Shown: positions 25,441 to 33,915, counted from the stretch's first letter. The stretch is 64,000 nt of DNA from Actinoplanes xinjiangensis (GCF_003148685.1 NZ_QGGR01000005.1:248001-312000); one strand, 5' to 3'. Notes: generated by a model from the sequence alone, not told the origin. Numbers and translations are program-made.

Positions 25441-25652
25441 GGCTGGTTCTCACCGCTGTCTCAGCGGTGCTGAGAGACCGGTGAGAACCAGCCGAGGTCT
25501 TCGGTCGGTCGCTGAGGCAGCGGTGAGAACCAGCCAGGGCCTTCGGGGCGCTGAGACAGCGGTGGGAACCAGCCGACTACTGCGGACCGCTGAAACTGCG
25601 ATGCGAACCAGCCGAGGGCTCCGGACTCCTGAGACAGCGGTGGGAACCAGCC
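25441..25652. repeat. Array of 25-bp REP-like repeats, 39-bp period
   Basis: One inverted copy (25441-25465, starting GGCTGGTTCTCACCGCTG) is followed by five direct copies ending GTGAGAACCAGCC or GTGGGAACCAGCC at 25469, 25511, 25550, 25589 and 25628. The last three steps are exactly 39 bases. The first pair forms a hairpin. The same sequence recurs as single palindromes at 33863 and 43437. The array fills the gap between the ArsR-type promoter and the 3' end of the membrane-protein gene; no gene is seen in it although the plus frame is open. Confidence 0.8.
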
Positions 25653-25701
25653 GGGAAGAGGGTGGGCCGCGCGGGCCGGAGACGTCGGGTCGACGGTGGT
25701 A

Positions 25702-27042
25702 TCAGCGGACGAACAGCAGGAAGAGACCCGCCCAGGTGCACGCGATCATGAAGAGGACCAGCGGCAGTTCGTCGGCCACCACGGCGAGGGTAGGGCGCCG
25801 CGCGGCGGACGTCAGCGAATGGTCGTGGGCGACGATCACGCCGATCGCGTGCCCGATCAGGATCAGCGCGATCTGCGCCGTGGCGATCGCGGCCGGTGCC
25901 GGCTGGGGATCCCAGCCGGCCGTCGGGAGGCCGAACAGCAGCAGGACGCCGCGTGGGGCCTCGACGATCAGCAGGGACAGATAGTGGGCCAGCGTGTAGC
26001 CGACCGCGATCGGGATCAGCGACAGGGAGACGTCTACGCGGCCGGCGGTCCAGCGGACGGCCAGGAAGACCAAGGCGCAGAGCAGGACGAGGGCGGCTGT
26101 GCCCGGCAGCAACGGTGACCCGGCGCGCTCGATCACATCAGCCCAGACGGGGGACGCCGAAACGCTGTCGAAGACGGTCGACCCCCACCAGACCGCGATG
26201 AATCCGGCGATCCCGGCAGCGGCAAGCGGAGTGGCGGCGGTGCCGGAGGCGGTCGCGGCGGCGGTAGCTGTGGCGGCGGTGCTGGCGACGCTGGTGGTGG
26301 TGGCGTTGGCGGCGCTGGCGGCGCTGGTGGTGGTGGCGGCGGTATTGGCGGCGGCGGACGGTATCGGGAGCGGTGGGGCGGCGGCCAGACCGGAGAGCGG
26401 CTGCCGGTGGCGGAGCGGGCTCAGACGGCCGGCCAGGGCGGAGTAGACCTCGAAACAGTCGCCGCGAGCGAACCACTCCTCGCCCCGGTAGAGCGCGAGG
26501 ATCACCTGGCTCAGGGCGTACCCCGTGATCCATAGGCCGACCGCGACCGGATCGCCGTGGTGCGGCACCAGCAGCTCGAACCAGACGAATGCCAGCAGGA
26601 ACGCGGTCGCCGGCCAGGATGAGCGGGGGCGGCCGGGTGGCAGCGGGCGCAGCCCGTGCCGCGGCAGCCCCAGCAGGGTGAAGATCGTGCGCAGAGGGTT
26701 CACCGCCCGCCACACCGGCCCGAAGATCACGCTGATCGGAATCAGTCCCACCCAGAGCCAGACGAAGAGGGCGTGCGCCGCCGGGTTCCCGTCGCGCGGG
26801 CCGGCGACGGCGAACCCCGTGACATACAGAGCCAGCACCAGCACCGGGTAGCGCAGCCATCGGGCCACACCGAACCGGCGCGGTTCGGACGGTTTCAGCC
26901 GCGGCGTGCGCCACCAGAGCGCGGCGATCAGAAACGACACCACGACGGTCGCGGCGCCGGCCTGCAACACCAGATCGAGCGGCAGCGGCAGCCCTTCGGC
27001 GCTGCCCACCCCATGCGCGAGCGGCGCCAGCGGTCCGGTCAC
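25702..27042 (-). CDS. Polytopic membrane protein, fenitrothion-hydrolase-like family
   Basis: A 446-residue membrane protein with about ten helices. The opening LAHGVGSAEGLPLPLDLVLQAGAATVVVSF resembles actinobacterial proteins often labelled fenitrothion hydrolase, a name from one Burkholderia gene; real function is unknown. A loop of about 45 residues made of Ala, Thr and Ser (around residues 225-275) is encoded by GGCGGT/GGTGGC-like repeats at 26220-26370 and looks like slippage growth. GTG 27042 has GAGGGA six bases upstream and is preferred over the GTG at 27066. It is third in the operon with the next two genes. Confidence 0.65.
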   Translation of the reverse strand: MTGPLAPLAHGVGSAEGLPLPLDLVLQAGAATVVVSFLIAALWWRTPRLKPSEPRRFGVARWLRYPVLVLALYVTGFAVAGPRDGNPAAHALFVWLWVGLIPISVIFGPVWRAVNPLRTIFTLLGLPRHGLRPLPPGRPRSSWPATAFLLAFVWFELLVPHHGDPVAVGLWITGYALSQVILALYRGEEWFARGDCFEVYSALAGRLSPLRHRQPLSGLAAAPPLPIPSAAANTAATTTSAASAANATTTSVASTAATATAAATASGTAATPLAAAGIAGFIAVWWGSTVFDSVSASPVWADVIERAGSPLLPGTAALVLLCALVFLAVRWTAGRVDVSLSLIPIAVGYTLAHYLSLLIVEAPRGVLLLFGLPTAGWDPQPAPAAIATAQIALILIGHAIGVIVAHDHSLTSAARRPTLAVVADELPLVLFMIACTWAGLFLLFVR

Positions 27043-27126
27043 GGTCGTCCCTCTTTCACCAACCACGAGGGGGTACGCCGTGCACAGCCCCCGACCGCAA
27101 CCACCCCGCCCGTGGCGCCAAGGGTG

Positions 27127-28443
27127 TCACGCCTTACCTGCCGTAGGCGACTGCTCCGGAGAGACCACCCCGACATCGCCGCCCGCCCCGGCGACCGACC
27201 CACTCCCAGCAACCGCGCTGTCCTCAGCGACCGACCCCCTCGCAGCGGCCGACCCGCTCTCAGCAACCGACCCGTCCACAGCAACCGATCCACTCACAGC
27301 AACCGACCCGTCCACAGCAACCGATCCACTCCCAGCAACCGACCCGTCCTCGGCGACCGAACCACTCCCAGCAACCGACCCGTCCACAGCAACCGATCCA
27401 CTCACAGCAACCGACTTACTCTCGGCGGCCGATCCATCCACAGCGACCGACGCACTCCCGGCGACCGACCCACTGCCAGCAACCGGCCCGCCGGCAGGCT
27501 CGCCGGTGGGTGAACCGCTGTCACCGGCGGCTTTCCGGGCCAGGTCGCCAAGCACTCGGGCGCCGGCCACGGCAACGCCCGCGCCGAGCCCGAGGGCCAG
27601 AGCGACCAGGATGCGCTCGATCACCGCCGGACCTTCGAACGGGAGGACGGCGCGATGGAACGAGGTGACGTCCGGGAGGACGAAGACCGCGGTCAGGGCC
27701 GCTCCCCCGCAGACCGCCAGAACGCCCGCCGGCCGGCCGCGGAAGGTGGTCACCGCGCCGCCGATGATCAGGGGCCAGGCGAGGAGGTTGATGCCGGCGG
27801 CGCTCAGGAACGTGCCGGCCGGTGGGGCGGACTCGACGGCCAGGGTGGAGCCGATCACGTGGGCGATCGAGGCGGTGGCCGCGACGGCTCCGGCGGTGGC
27901 GAGCAGGAGGTCGGCCCGGCGGGTCCGGCGGGACAGCAGGACGGTCGCCGTGGCGGTGAGGGCGGCCGCGAGCCACCAGAGTGGGGCGGCGGGGCGCCGC
28001 TCGCCGACGAGGGTGCCGGTGACGACGACGGTGGTGCCGGCGGCGTCCAGCGGGATCGTCCACGAGACGGTCTTCCCGGCGGCGACCGAGCGGCCGTCCG
28101 GGGTGGAGCGTGTGTCGATCCAGGTCAGCTCGGCGCCGGGTGGGATCGTGGCGGGTGTGGCCGTACCGCCGCCGGGGTTGATCGTCACCGGGCCGGTCGT
28201 GCCGTTGCGCAGCCGCAGCCGTGCGCCGTCCTCGATCGCGGTGATCTCCAGGCCGGGGACCGCGGGGAGCACCGAGACGACCCGCCCCCGTGCGTCGGTG
28301 GCCGTGAGGCCGCCCGCGTGCGCCGCCGCGGGCCCACCGGTGACGGCGAGCACGCCGGCCACCGCGAGCAGCGCGGACAGCATGCGAACAGCCCGGCGGC
28401 GACCCGGGGACAGGGCGGAGCGGGGCGGGTGGGGGTGGATCAC
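27127..28443 (-). CDS. Secreted/membrane protein with long Ser-Val-Ala-Gly repeat tail
   Basis: A 438-residue protein. GTG 28443 overlaps the upstream stop as GTGA. A signal peptide (MLSALLAVAGVLAVTGG, after a basic leader) leads to a beta-rich extracellular domain (about 45-160), then about six helices (to residue ~345) and a low-complexity tail of about 95 residues built on SGSVAVDGSVA. The domain layout recalls copper-resistance CopC/CopD fusions, but the His and Met copper ligands are not evident, so I do not assign this. The tail is described as a repeat separately. Confidence 0.6.
   Translation of the reverse strand: MIHPHPPRSALSPGRRRAVRMLSALLAVAGVLAVTGGPAAAHAGGLTATDARGRVVSVLPAVPGLEITAIEDGARLRLRNGTTGPVTINPGGGTATPATIPPGAELTWIDTRSTPDGRSVAAGKTVSWTIPLDAAGTTVVVTGTLVGERRPAAPLWWLAAALTATATVLLSRRTRRADLLLATAGAVAATASIAHVIGSTLAVESAPPAGTFLSAAGINLLAWPLIIGGAVTTFRGRPAGVLAVCGGAALTAVFVLPDVTSFHRAVLPFEGPAVIERILVALALGLGAGVAVAGARVLGDLARKAAGDSGSPTGEPAGGPVAGSGSVAGSASVAVDGSAAESKSVAVSGSVAVDGSVAGSGSVAEDGSVAGSGSVAVDGSVAVSGSVAVDGSVAESGSAAARGSVAEDSAVAGSGSVAGAGGDVGVVSPEQSPTAGKA
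27191..27490. repeat. 18/36-bp minisatellite inside a coding region
   Basis: About sixteen degenerate 18-base units of the form CCGACCCGTCCACAGCAA or CCGATCCACTCACAGCAA alternate, giving a 36-base higher period and the protein tail SGSVAVDGSVA. GC is lower than in neighbours. Unit length is a multiple of three, so copy changes keep the frame. Confidence 0.8.
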
Positions 28444-29495
28444 CTGGGCAGGTGCTGGACGCTGCGGGCGACCAGCACGGTGGCGGCACCGGTCAGGGCG
28501 GTCAGGGTCAGCAGGCCGGTCACCATGTGGATGTTGAACCCGGTGCCGCCCTCCTGGATCTTGCCGACGAGCAGCACCGTACCCCAGGCGACCGGGGGTG
28601 TGACCAGGCCGAACAGGATCCAGCGGCCGTTGCTCGGGATCTTCAGGAGGGGGGTGACCAGGCGCCACACGACCTCGATGGCGAAGGAGACGGCGGCCAG
28701 GGTCAGCGCGGGCCACCAGTCGTCCTTGGAGTCGAACATCAGGTGCATGAGCACGGCGATGATCGCGACCAGGACGGACGGGAGACCGAGCGGGAGTGGC
28801 CAGCGGCGGCCGATGACGATGAACGGCAGGAGCAGCAGGATGGTGCTGACGACGTAACCGTGGACGAGCTGGGCGTCCGGCGAGAAGATCGGCACCGGCT
28901 CGTGACCGCTGCCCAGGTGGCGGAAGCCGATCGCCGAGGCGTGCAGTGAGTAGATGTGGACCGGCAGGACGGCGAACAGGGTGGAGACGCCGACCAGGAA
29001 GCCGCCGCTCAGGCCGAGCCGGTCACCGGGGCCGGCGGCGAGCATCAGCGACGGGCCCATGGCGACCAGGGCCATGCCGAGGATGATGAACTCGTGGCTG
29101 GGGCTGACGAAGATCTCCATGTCGCGCTCGATGCCCCAGATGTTGTGCCACAGCGTGTCGACACCACCGCCGACCAGCAGGAACGCCATCCCGGCCAGGG
29201 GCAGGCGCAGGGCGTTGGGCAGGGCGAGCACCGACCGGTAGGTGGGGATGCCGGGCAGCCGGGACCGCATGATCCAGAGCAGGGTGAACCCGGAGGCGGC
29301 GATGCCGGAGTAGAGCACGCCGTGCCACGGCGTCCAGAACGTCTCCAGCTCGGGGGTGGTGGCATGCGCATACGCGTCGAGCTGCAACCCGATGACCAGC
29401 CAGGCGCCGGCGACCAGCAGCACCCATCGCTCGCGAGCGGTGAACGACGCCCCCGCGTCCTCCGTGGGCCGTGCCCGTTCCACGGATGTCGTCAC
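28440..29495 (-). CDS. Polytopic membrane protein of unknown function
   Basis: A 351-residue membrane protein with about nine helices and His-rich short loops (YAHATTPELETFWTPWHG, VDTLWHNIWGIERDMEIFVSPSHEFI, VHIYSLHAS). These His/Trp/Glu positions could bind metal or haem but I know no proof. GTG 29495 has AGAGGAG at a good distance; the earlier GTG abuts it. It is first of three minus-strand genes, with GTGA coupling to the second, so the three products probably form one membrane system. Confidence 0.65.
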   Translation of the reverse strand: MTTSVERARPTEDAGASFTARERWVLLVAGAWLVIGLQLDAYAHATTPELETFWTPWHGVLYSGIAASGFTLLWIMRSRLPGIPTYRSVLALPNALRLPLAGMAFLLVGGGVDTLWHNIWGIERDMEIFVSPSHEFIILGMALVAMGPSLMLAAGPGDRLGLSGGFLVGVSTLFAVLPVHIYSLHASAIGFRHLGSGHEPVPIFSPDAQLVHGYVVSTILLLLPFIVIGRRWPLPLGLPSVLVAIIAVLMHLMFDSKDDWWPALTLAAVSFAIEVVWRLVTPLLKIPSNGRWILFGLVTPPVAWGTVLLVGKIQEGGTGFNIHMVTGLLTLTALTGAATVLVARSVQHLPR

Positions 29496-29611
29496 GATAA
29501 CCACTCCTCTGTTCGAATCCGGCGACCGTAACCTACATCGCGCGTGTTACATGAATCGATCCCCTCGCACCACCCTTTGGTCAACGCCGTTCTGATAGCG
29601 CTCCACCAGCA

Positions 29612-29625
29612 GGAAAGCGCTTGCC
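29612..29625. promoter_or_regulatory. LacI-type operator (GGAAAGCGCTTGCC)
   Basis: It differs by one base from the perfect palindrome before the pectin methylesterase and lies 33 bases upstream of the GDSL esterase start. Shared control by one repressor is inferred. Confidence 0.7.
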
Positions 29626-29657
29626 TACATCGACGCTCCTTGATTGAATGTGTCGTC

Positions 29658-30482
29658 ATGCAGATCCAAAGGAGAACGTTGCTCCGCGCCGGCGTCGGCG
29701 GGGCGATCGCCGGTGCCCTCACTCTCGCCGAACCGGCCCTCGCCGGTCACCGGCCGACCGTCTTCGTCGCCGGGGACTCGACCGCCGCCACCTACGCGGT
29801 CGCCGACCACCCCCGGGCCGGCTGGGGACAAGCCCTGCCCGTCTTCCTGCACCGCCACGTCCGGGTGGTCAACGAGGCGCTGTCCGGGGCCAGTTCCAAG
29901 AGCTTCGCCGACCTGGGCCGCCTCGACCGGATCCTCGCCGCGATCCGGCCCGGCGACGTGCTGCTCGTGTCGTTCGGGCACAACGACCAGAAGACCACCG
30001 ATCCGGCCCGCGGCACCCTCCCGTGGACCACGTTCCAGGAGTATCTGCGGCTCTACCTGGACGGGGCGCGCGCCGCCCGCGCCCGGCCGATCCTGGTCAC
30101 CCCGGTCGAGCGCCGACGGTTCACCGCGGACGGCACGCCGTATCCGTCGCACGGCGAGTACCCCGACGCGATGCGTGCCCTCGCCGAGGCGACCCGCACC
30201 CCGCTGATCGACCTGACCGCGCTGTCGTTCCAGCGGTGGGGCGCGCTCGGTCCGGAGGCCACCAAGGAGGACTTCCTGTGGCTGGAGGCCGGTGAGTCGG
30301 TCAACCACCCGGACGGGGTGCAGGACAACACGCACTTCCAGGCGCACGGCGCGATCGAGGTGGCCCGGCTCGTGGTCGCGCACGGTCGCGGGATCCCCGG
30401 CCGGGACGGGCGCGCACTGCGGCGTACCGCCATCCCCGACGACGTGCTGCGCTGGCCCGCCACCCGCCCGGCCGAGAGCTGA
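29658..30482 (+). CDS. Secreted GDSL esterase, rhamnogalacturonan acetylesterase type
   Basis: A 274-residue SGNH-fold esterase that should remove acetyl groups from pectin rhamnogalacturonan. The Tat-type signal is QRRTLLRAG; block I is FVAGDSTAATY (Ser41), block III FGHNDQKTTD, and the catalytic Asp-His pair is in DNTHF. Length and order fit carbohydrate esterase family 12. ATG 29658 begins the signal; upstream codons are not supported. The LacI-type operator upstream links it to the methylesterase and pectate lyase. Confidence 0.88.
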   Translation: MQIQRRTLLRAGVGGAIAGALTLAEPALAGHRPTVFVAGDSTAATYAVADHPRAGWGQALPVFLHRHVRVVNEALSGASSKSFADLGRLDRILAAIRPGDVLLVSFGHNDQKTTDPARGTLPWTTFQEYLRLYLDGARAARARPILVTPVERRRFTADGTPYPSHGEYPDAMRALAEATRTPLIDLTALSFQRWGALGPEATKEDFLWLEAGESVNHPDGVQDNTHFQAHGAIEVARLVVAHGRGIPGRDGRALRRTAIPDDVLRWPATRPAES

Positions 30483-30486
30483 TGTC

Positions 30487-30512
30487 GCGCGGGGTCCGAC
30501 CGGGCCCCGCGC
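30487..30512. terminator. GC hairpin after the GDSL esterase gene
   Basis: GCGCGGGG and CCCCGCGC form an 8-bp stem with a 10-base loop, five bases after the stop. No T-tract follows. It also lies in the short leader of the next gene. Confidence 0.4.
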
Positions 30513-30530
30513 CCGGGTTATGGTCGGCTC

Positions 30531-31397
30531 ATGACCCAGCCTGCGACGCACACCCTGGACGCTCCCGGCGCTGTCATCACCTACGACGTACGCCCGCCGT
30601 CGGCGCCGTCCGCGGAGCCGCCTCTGATGCTGATCGGCTCGCCGATGGACGCGAGCGGTTTCGCCACCCTGTCCGGGCACTTCAGCGACCGGACCGTGAT
30701 CACCTACGACCCGCGGGGCACCGCCCGTAGTGAACGCACCGACCCGGCCCCGGAGTCGACGCCCGAGCAGCACGCCGACGACATCCGTCGCGTCATCGAG
30801 GCGGTCGGCGGCCCGGTCGACCTGTTCGCCAGCAGCGGCGGCGCGGTCAACTCCCTCGCGCTCGTCGCCGCCCACCCGGACCTGGTCCGCACGCTCGTCG
30901 CCCACGAGCCGCCGGCGGTCCGGATGACACCCGACCACAAGGACGCCGAGGCCGCCGTGCTCGGCATCCGCAGCCTGTACGAGCGGTCCGGCCTCGGCCC
31001 GGCGATGGTGAAGTTCATCCAGATCGTCTCGCTGCAGGGCCCGGTGCCGCCCGGTTTCGCCGAGGAGATCGGCCCCGACCCGTCCGCGTTCGGCCTGCCC
31101 ACCGAGGACGACGGCACCCGCAACGACGCGCTGCTCGGCCAGAACCTGGTGACCTGCTGCCTCTACGAGCCCGACTTCGATGCTCTGCGGGCCGCACCGA
31201 CCCGCATCGTCATCGGCGTCGGCGCCGAATCGGCGGGCGAACTGGCCCACCGCAGCGGCCTGGGCGTCGCCGAGCGGCTCGGCCTCTCCCCCACCGTCTT
31301 CCCGAGCAACCACGCCGGCTTCCTGGGCGGCGAGTACGGCCAGCACGGCGACCCGGTCCCGTTCGCCACCACCCTCCGCCAGGTCCTGGCGACCTGA
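30531..31397 (+). CDS. Alpha/beta-fold hydrolase
   Basis: A 288-residue alpha/beta hydrolase. The nucleophile elbow is LFASSGGAVNS (Ser102), the oxyanion region MLIGSPMDASGF and ITYDPRGTARSE, and the catalytic His is in FPSNHAGFLGG. It resembles actinobacterial hydrolases placed near TetR or antibiotic genes, but the reaction is unknown. ATG 30531 begins the family-like MTQPATHTLDAPGA. The nearest genes do not suggest a pathway. Confidence 0.82.
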   Translation: MTQPATHTLDAPGAVITYDVRPPSAPSAEPPLMLIGSPMDASGFATLSGHFSDRTVITYDPRGTARSERTDPAPESTPEQHADDIRRVIEAVGGPVDLFASSGGAVNSLALVAAHPDLVRTLVAHEPPAVRMTPDHKDAEAAVLGIRSLYERSGLGPAMVKFIQIVSLQGPVPPGFAEEIGPDPSAFGLPTEDDGTRNDALLGQNLVTCCLYEPDFDALRAAPTRIVIGVGAESAGELAHRSGLGVAERLGLSPTVFPSNHAGFLGGEYGQHGDPVPFATTLRQVLAT

Positions 31398-31403
31398 CGA
31401 GGG

Positions 31404-31596
31404 TCAGGCCGAGTCGAACAGGTCTTCCAGCATGGCCCGCGACCTGGCAGGCAGGGGTTCGTTCGGAAAGAACCGCTCGCTTGCCGCGCCACCGACGATG
31501 AACAGGTCAGCCACCACGCCGCGGCGCACCAGTCGATCACCGAGCGGTGAAGGCACGCTCCAATTCTGCTCAGCCGAGCAGGGCGTCGTCGGTCAT
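31404..31596 (-). pseudogene. Remnant of a nucleotidyltransferase-like toxin gene
   Basis: Three pieces of one gene are visible on the minus strand. ATG 31596 overlaps the antitoxin-like stop as ATGA and reads MTDDALLG, then TGA where an Arg codon (CGA) would continue as AELERAFTA. A two-base loss then shifts to a frame reading LGDRLVRRGVVADLFIVGGAA in two parts (LGDRLVRRGVV, ADLFIVGGAA), the start of the DUF6036/AbiEii-type nucleotidyltransferase fold with its GGAA. The core is deleted and the sequence jumps to PLPARSRAMLEDLFDSA and a stop at 31404. Nonsense, frameshift and deletion together mark it as dead. Family name is from memory of such gene pairs. Confidence 0.65.
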
Positions 31597-31961
31597 GCGG
31601 CCTCGAGGTCCCGAGCGGAGAGGTAGACACCATGCTTCCGGAAGGCTGCGGGCGCCCAGACGAGCGCCTCCATCCGCTTCGACCGCAGTGACGACGGAAA
31701 CCACGGCGTCTCGAGCGTGCGCGTCTGAGTCCAGGCAGGAGGGGCAAGGTCGTGCTGCTCCGCGATCGCCGCGAGCAGTACATCCCAGTTGGGCTCACCT
31801 GTCAGAGCGGGCTCACCGGCGAAGAGCGGTGGCTGCCGATCGGCGGGCTCCCAGCGATACTCCTCCAGGAACTCCCAGACGTACTTCCATCTGACCTTCT
31901 CATCGGTCTCCCGCGAGAGGTGACCGGCGAGGCCGGCCATCGTCATCGGCTGGTAGCTCAT
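31593..31961 (-). CDS. Antitoxin-like partner of the decayed nucleotidyltransferase
   Basis: A 122-residue soluble protein (MSYQPMTMAGLAGHLSRETDEK, with WKYVWEFLEEYRWEPADRQPPLFAGEP, WDVLLAAIAEQHDLAPPAW). In actinobacteria proteins of this kind precede DUF6036 nucleotidyltransferase genes with overlapping start and stop, as here. ATG 31961 has GAGG at five bases. The reading frame is intact although the partner is broken. Whether it still has a role, or only persists, is unknown. Confidence 0.6.
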   Translation of the reverse strand: MSYQPMTMAGLAGHLSRETDEKVRWKYVWEFLEEYRWEPADRQPPLFAGEPALTGEPNWDVLLAAIAEQHDLAPPAWTQTRTLETPWFPSSLRSKRMEALVWAPAAFRKHGVYLSARDLEAA

Positions 31962-32001
31962 GATCACCTCATTCGTCGAGTACACCGCGGCGCCCTCGAT
32001 C

Positions 32002-32991
32002 CTATGACGGCCGTCGGCCGGTCCGGCGGAGGGCGGGGACCAGGCCCCGCGGGAGATAGAGGACGCAGACGATCAGGAGTACGGCGTAGACCGCGTAGGA
32101 GAGGACACTCGGCGCGTAGTCCGGCATGCCCGGCTGGGTGCCCAGCGTGTTCAGGACCTGGACCAGCAGGATGATCACGGTGGCGCCGACGACCGGGCCG
32201 GCGATCGTGCCGAGGCCGCCGACCACGGCCATCACCACGAACTCGATGGAGAGCAGGACCGGGAACGAACCCGGGGACAGGTAGCCCAGGTAGAAGGCGT
32301 AGACGCCGCCGGCCAGGCCGGCCATCGCGGCGGACAGGGTGAAGACGGCGAGGCGGTGACGGCCGATCGCCACCCCGCTGGCGGCCGCCGCGGTCTCGCT
32401 GGTCGCGGCGGCACGGAGGGCGCGGCCGGGGCGGGAGTCGACGATGTTGCGCGCGATCAGCAGGGCGGCGGCCAGGACCAGCCAGGCGGCGTACGCGTAA
32501 CCGAGATCGCGGAGTTCGACCCCGAGGACGGTGAGCCGTGGAATGCCCTGGAGCCCGATGGCACCGCCCGCCCAGTCGGCCTGTGCCAGCAACGACAGCA
32601 GGATCAGCTGGACGGCGAGGGTCGCGAACGCCAGGTGGTGGCCGCGCAGGCGCAGCAGCGGGGCGCCGAGGAGCACCGCCGCGACGGCCGCGGCCACCGG
32701 GGCGAGGGCCAGGCCGAGCAGCGACGGCACGCCGTGGACCGCGGGCAGCGCCGCCGCGTACGCGCCGATGGCGTAGAAGGACGCCTGTCCCAGCGAGACC
32801 TGTCCGGCGTACCCCATCAGCAGCGAGACGCCGACGGTGACCGTGGCCGCCAGCAGGAGCAGCACGAACGTCGCGAGATGGCGCTCCGGCAGGAGCGGCG
32901 GCAGGGCCAGCGTGAGCACCGCGACCACCGCGATCGCCCACCGGTTCACCGTGCCGCCCCGGCCGCGTGCGGGCGGAACCGGCCCACTCAT
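32002..32991 (-). CDS. livM: Branched-chain amino acid-type ABC permease LivM
   Basis: A 329-residue permease with about nine helices; LLLAATVTVGVSLLMGYAGQVSLGQASFYAIGAYAAA and GVAIGRHRLAVFTLSAAMAGLAGGVYA are standard LivM motifs (given in part: GYAGQVSLGQASFYAIGAYA). ATG 32991 overlaps the livH stop as ATGA. The open frame upstream to 33393 is shadow of livH. It forms the transmembrane channel with LivH. Confidence 0.93.
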   Translation of the reverse strand: MSGPVPPARGRGGTVNRWAIAVVAVLTLALPPLLPERHLATFVLLLLAATVTVGVSLLMGYAGQVSLGQASFYAIGAYAAALPAVHGVPSLLGLALAPVAAAVAAVLLGAPLLRLRGHHLAFATLAVQLILLSLLAQADWAGGAIGLQGIPRLTVLGVELRDLGYAYAAWLVLAAALLIARNIVDSRPGRALRAAATSETAAAASGVAIGRHRLAVFTLSAAMAGLAGGVYAFYLGYLSPGSFPVLLSIEFVVMAVVGGLGTIAGPVVGATVIILLVQVLNTLGTQPGMPDYAPSVLSYAVYAVLLIVCVLYLPRGLVPALRRTGRRPS

Positions 32992-33848
32992 CGGGCGGTC
33001 TCCGGGACCGGGCCGGTGCGGGCCGCCTGGACGATCATGACGGTGAGCATCAGCACCAGGGCGACCTCCATCTGGTAGGCGCCGCCGCCGTAGCCCGCGA
33101 CGAGCGTCTGGGTGACGCCGAGCAGCAGGCCGCCGGCCAGGGCGATCATCGGCCGGGTCAGGCCGCCGAGGACCGCCGCGGCGAAACCGTTGACGATCAG
33201 GGTGACGTCGCTGTCGAACGTGACCTGCTGGACCGGTGTGGTGAGGACCCCGGCCAGGCCGCCGAGCGCGCCGCCGATGGTGAACGCGAGCAACCCCATC
33301 CGGCGGACGTCGATGCCGACGACCTGCGCGGCGTAGCGGTTGGAGGCGCACGCGGTCAGTGCCCGGCCCAGGTCGGTGCGGGCGAAGAACCACGCCATCA
33401 ACGCGAACACTGGTGCGGTCACGGCGAGGATCAGCAGGTAGTGGGCGGGAAGGCGGGCGCCGGCCACCTCGGCGACCCCGGTCAGGCCCGGGAAGGAACG
33501 GGGCTGGTCGCCCCAGATCAGGACCTCGACGGCGTACGCGAGAACGCCCAGCCCGAGAGTGACGATCAGCGAGGTTCCGGGGCTGGTGCCGGGGCGGCCG
33601 ATCGCGACGACGCCGACGATCAGGCCCGCGAGCGCGCCGAGGGCCACGCCACCGAGCTCGGCGACGCCGTGCGGGAGGCCGGCAGCGAGGAGGGTCGACG
33701 TGAGCAGGGCGGCGAGGACCGCGAACCCGCCCTGCGCGAAGTTGACGACCCGGGTCACCCGGTAGATCGCGACCAGTCCACTGGCGACCAGCGCGAACCC
33801 GGCCCCGATGCCGAGCCCGGTGATCAGGTATCCGATCAGGTCACTCAT
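32988..33848 (-). CDS. livH: Branched-chain amino acid-type ABC permease LivH
   Basis: A 286-residue permease with about eight helices, starting MSDLIGYLITGLGIGAGFAL. Family motifs are VVNFAQGGFAVLAALL and GALGGLAGVLTTP. ATG 33848 has AAGG upstream. It follows livF after a 146-base gap that holds a hairpin repeat and a tandem duplication, unlike the tight overlaps in the rest of the operon, so expression of the permeases may be set separately. Confidence 0.93.
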   Translation of the reverse strand: MSDLIGYLITGLGIGAGFALVASGLVAIYRVTRVVNFAQGGFAVLAALLTSTLLAAGLPHGVAELGGVALGALAGLIVGVVAIGRPGTSPGTSLIVTLGLGVLAYAVEVLIWGDQPRSFPGLTGVAEVAGARLPAHYLLILAVTAPVFALMAWFFARTDLGRALTACASNRYAAQVVGIDVRRMGLLAFTIGGALGGLAGVLTTPVQQVTFDSDVTLIVNGFAAAVLGGLTRPMIALAGGLLLGVTQTLVAGYGGGAYQMEVALVLMLTVMIVQAARTGPVPETAR

Positions 33849-33862
33849 CGCGCGCCTTTTCC

Positions 33863-33915
33863 GGCTGGTCGTCACCGCTGTCTCGGGTCCCCCGAGACAG
33901 CGGTGGGAGCCAGCC
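33863..33915. repeat. REP-like palindrome within the liv operon
   Basis: GGCTGGTCGTCACCGCTG (33863 on) and the matching right arm ending CAGCGGTGGGAGCCAGCC form a stem of about 24 bp with mismatches and a short loop. It is the same family as the copies at 25441 and 43437. Within an operon such a hairpin could stabilise upstream mRNA or attenuate the permease genes. Confidence 0.75.

Noticed and set aside
25441-25652. CRISPR array
   Set aside because: Repeats and short spacers look regular, but spacers are only 14-17 bases, repeats vary, one copy is inverted, the sequence recurs as single palindromes elsewhere and no cas genes are near.
25220-25984. Protein of 254 residues on the plus strand across the repeat array
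   Set aside because: The frame is open because the repeat step is a multiple of three; it starts inside the ArsR-type gene and ends inside the membrane-protein gene with no ribosome site or family match.
32992-33393. Long N-terminal extension of livM
   Set aside because: This part is Arg/Pro/His-rich shadow of livH; ATG 32991 with ATGA overlap gives a normal LivM.
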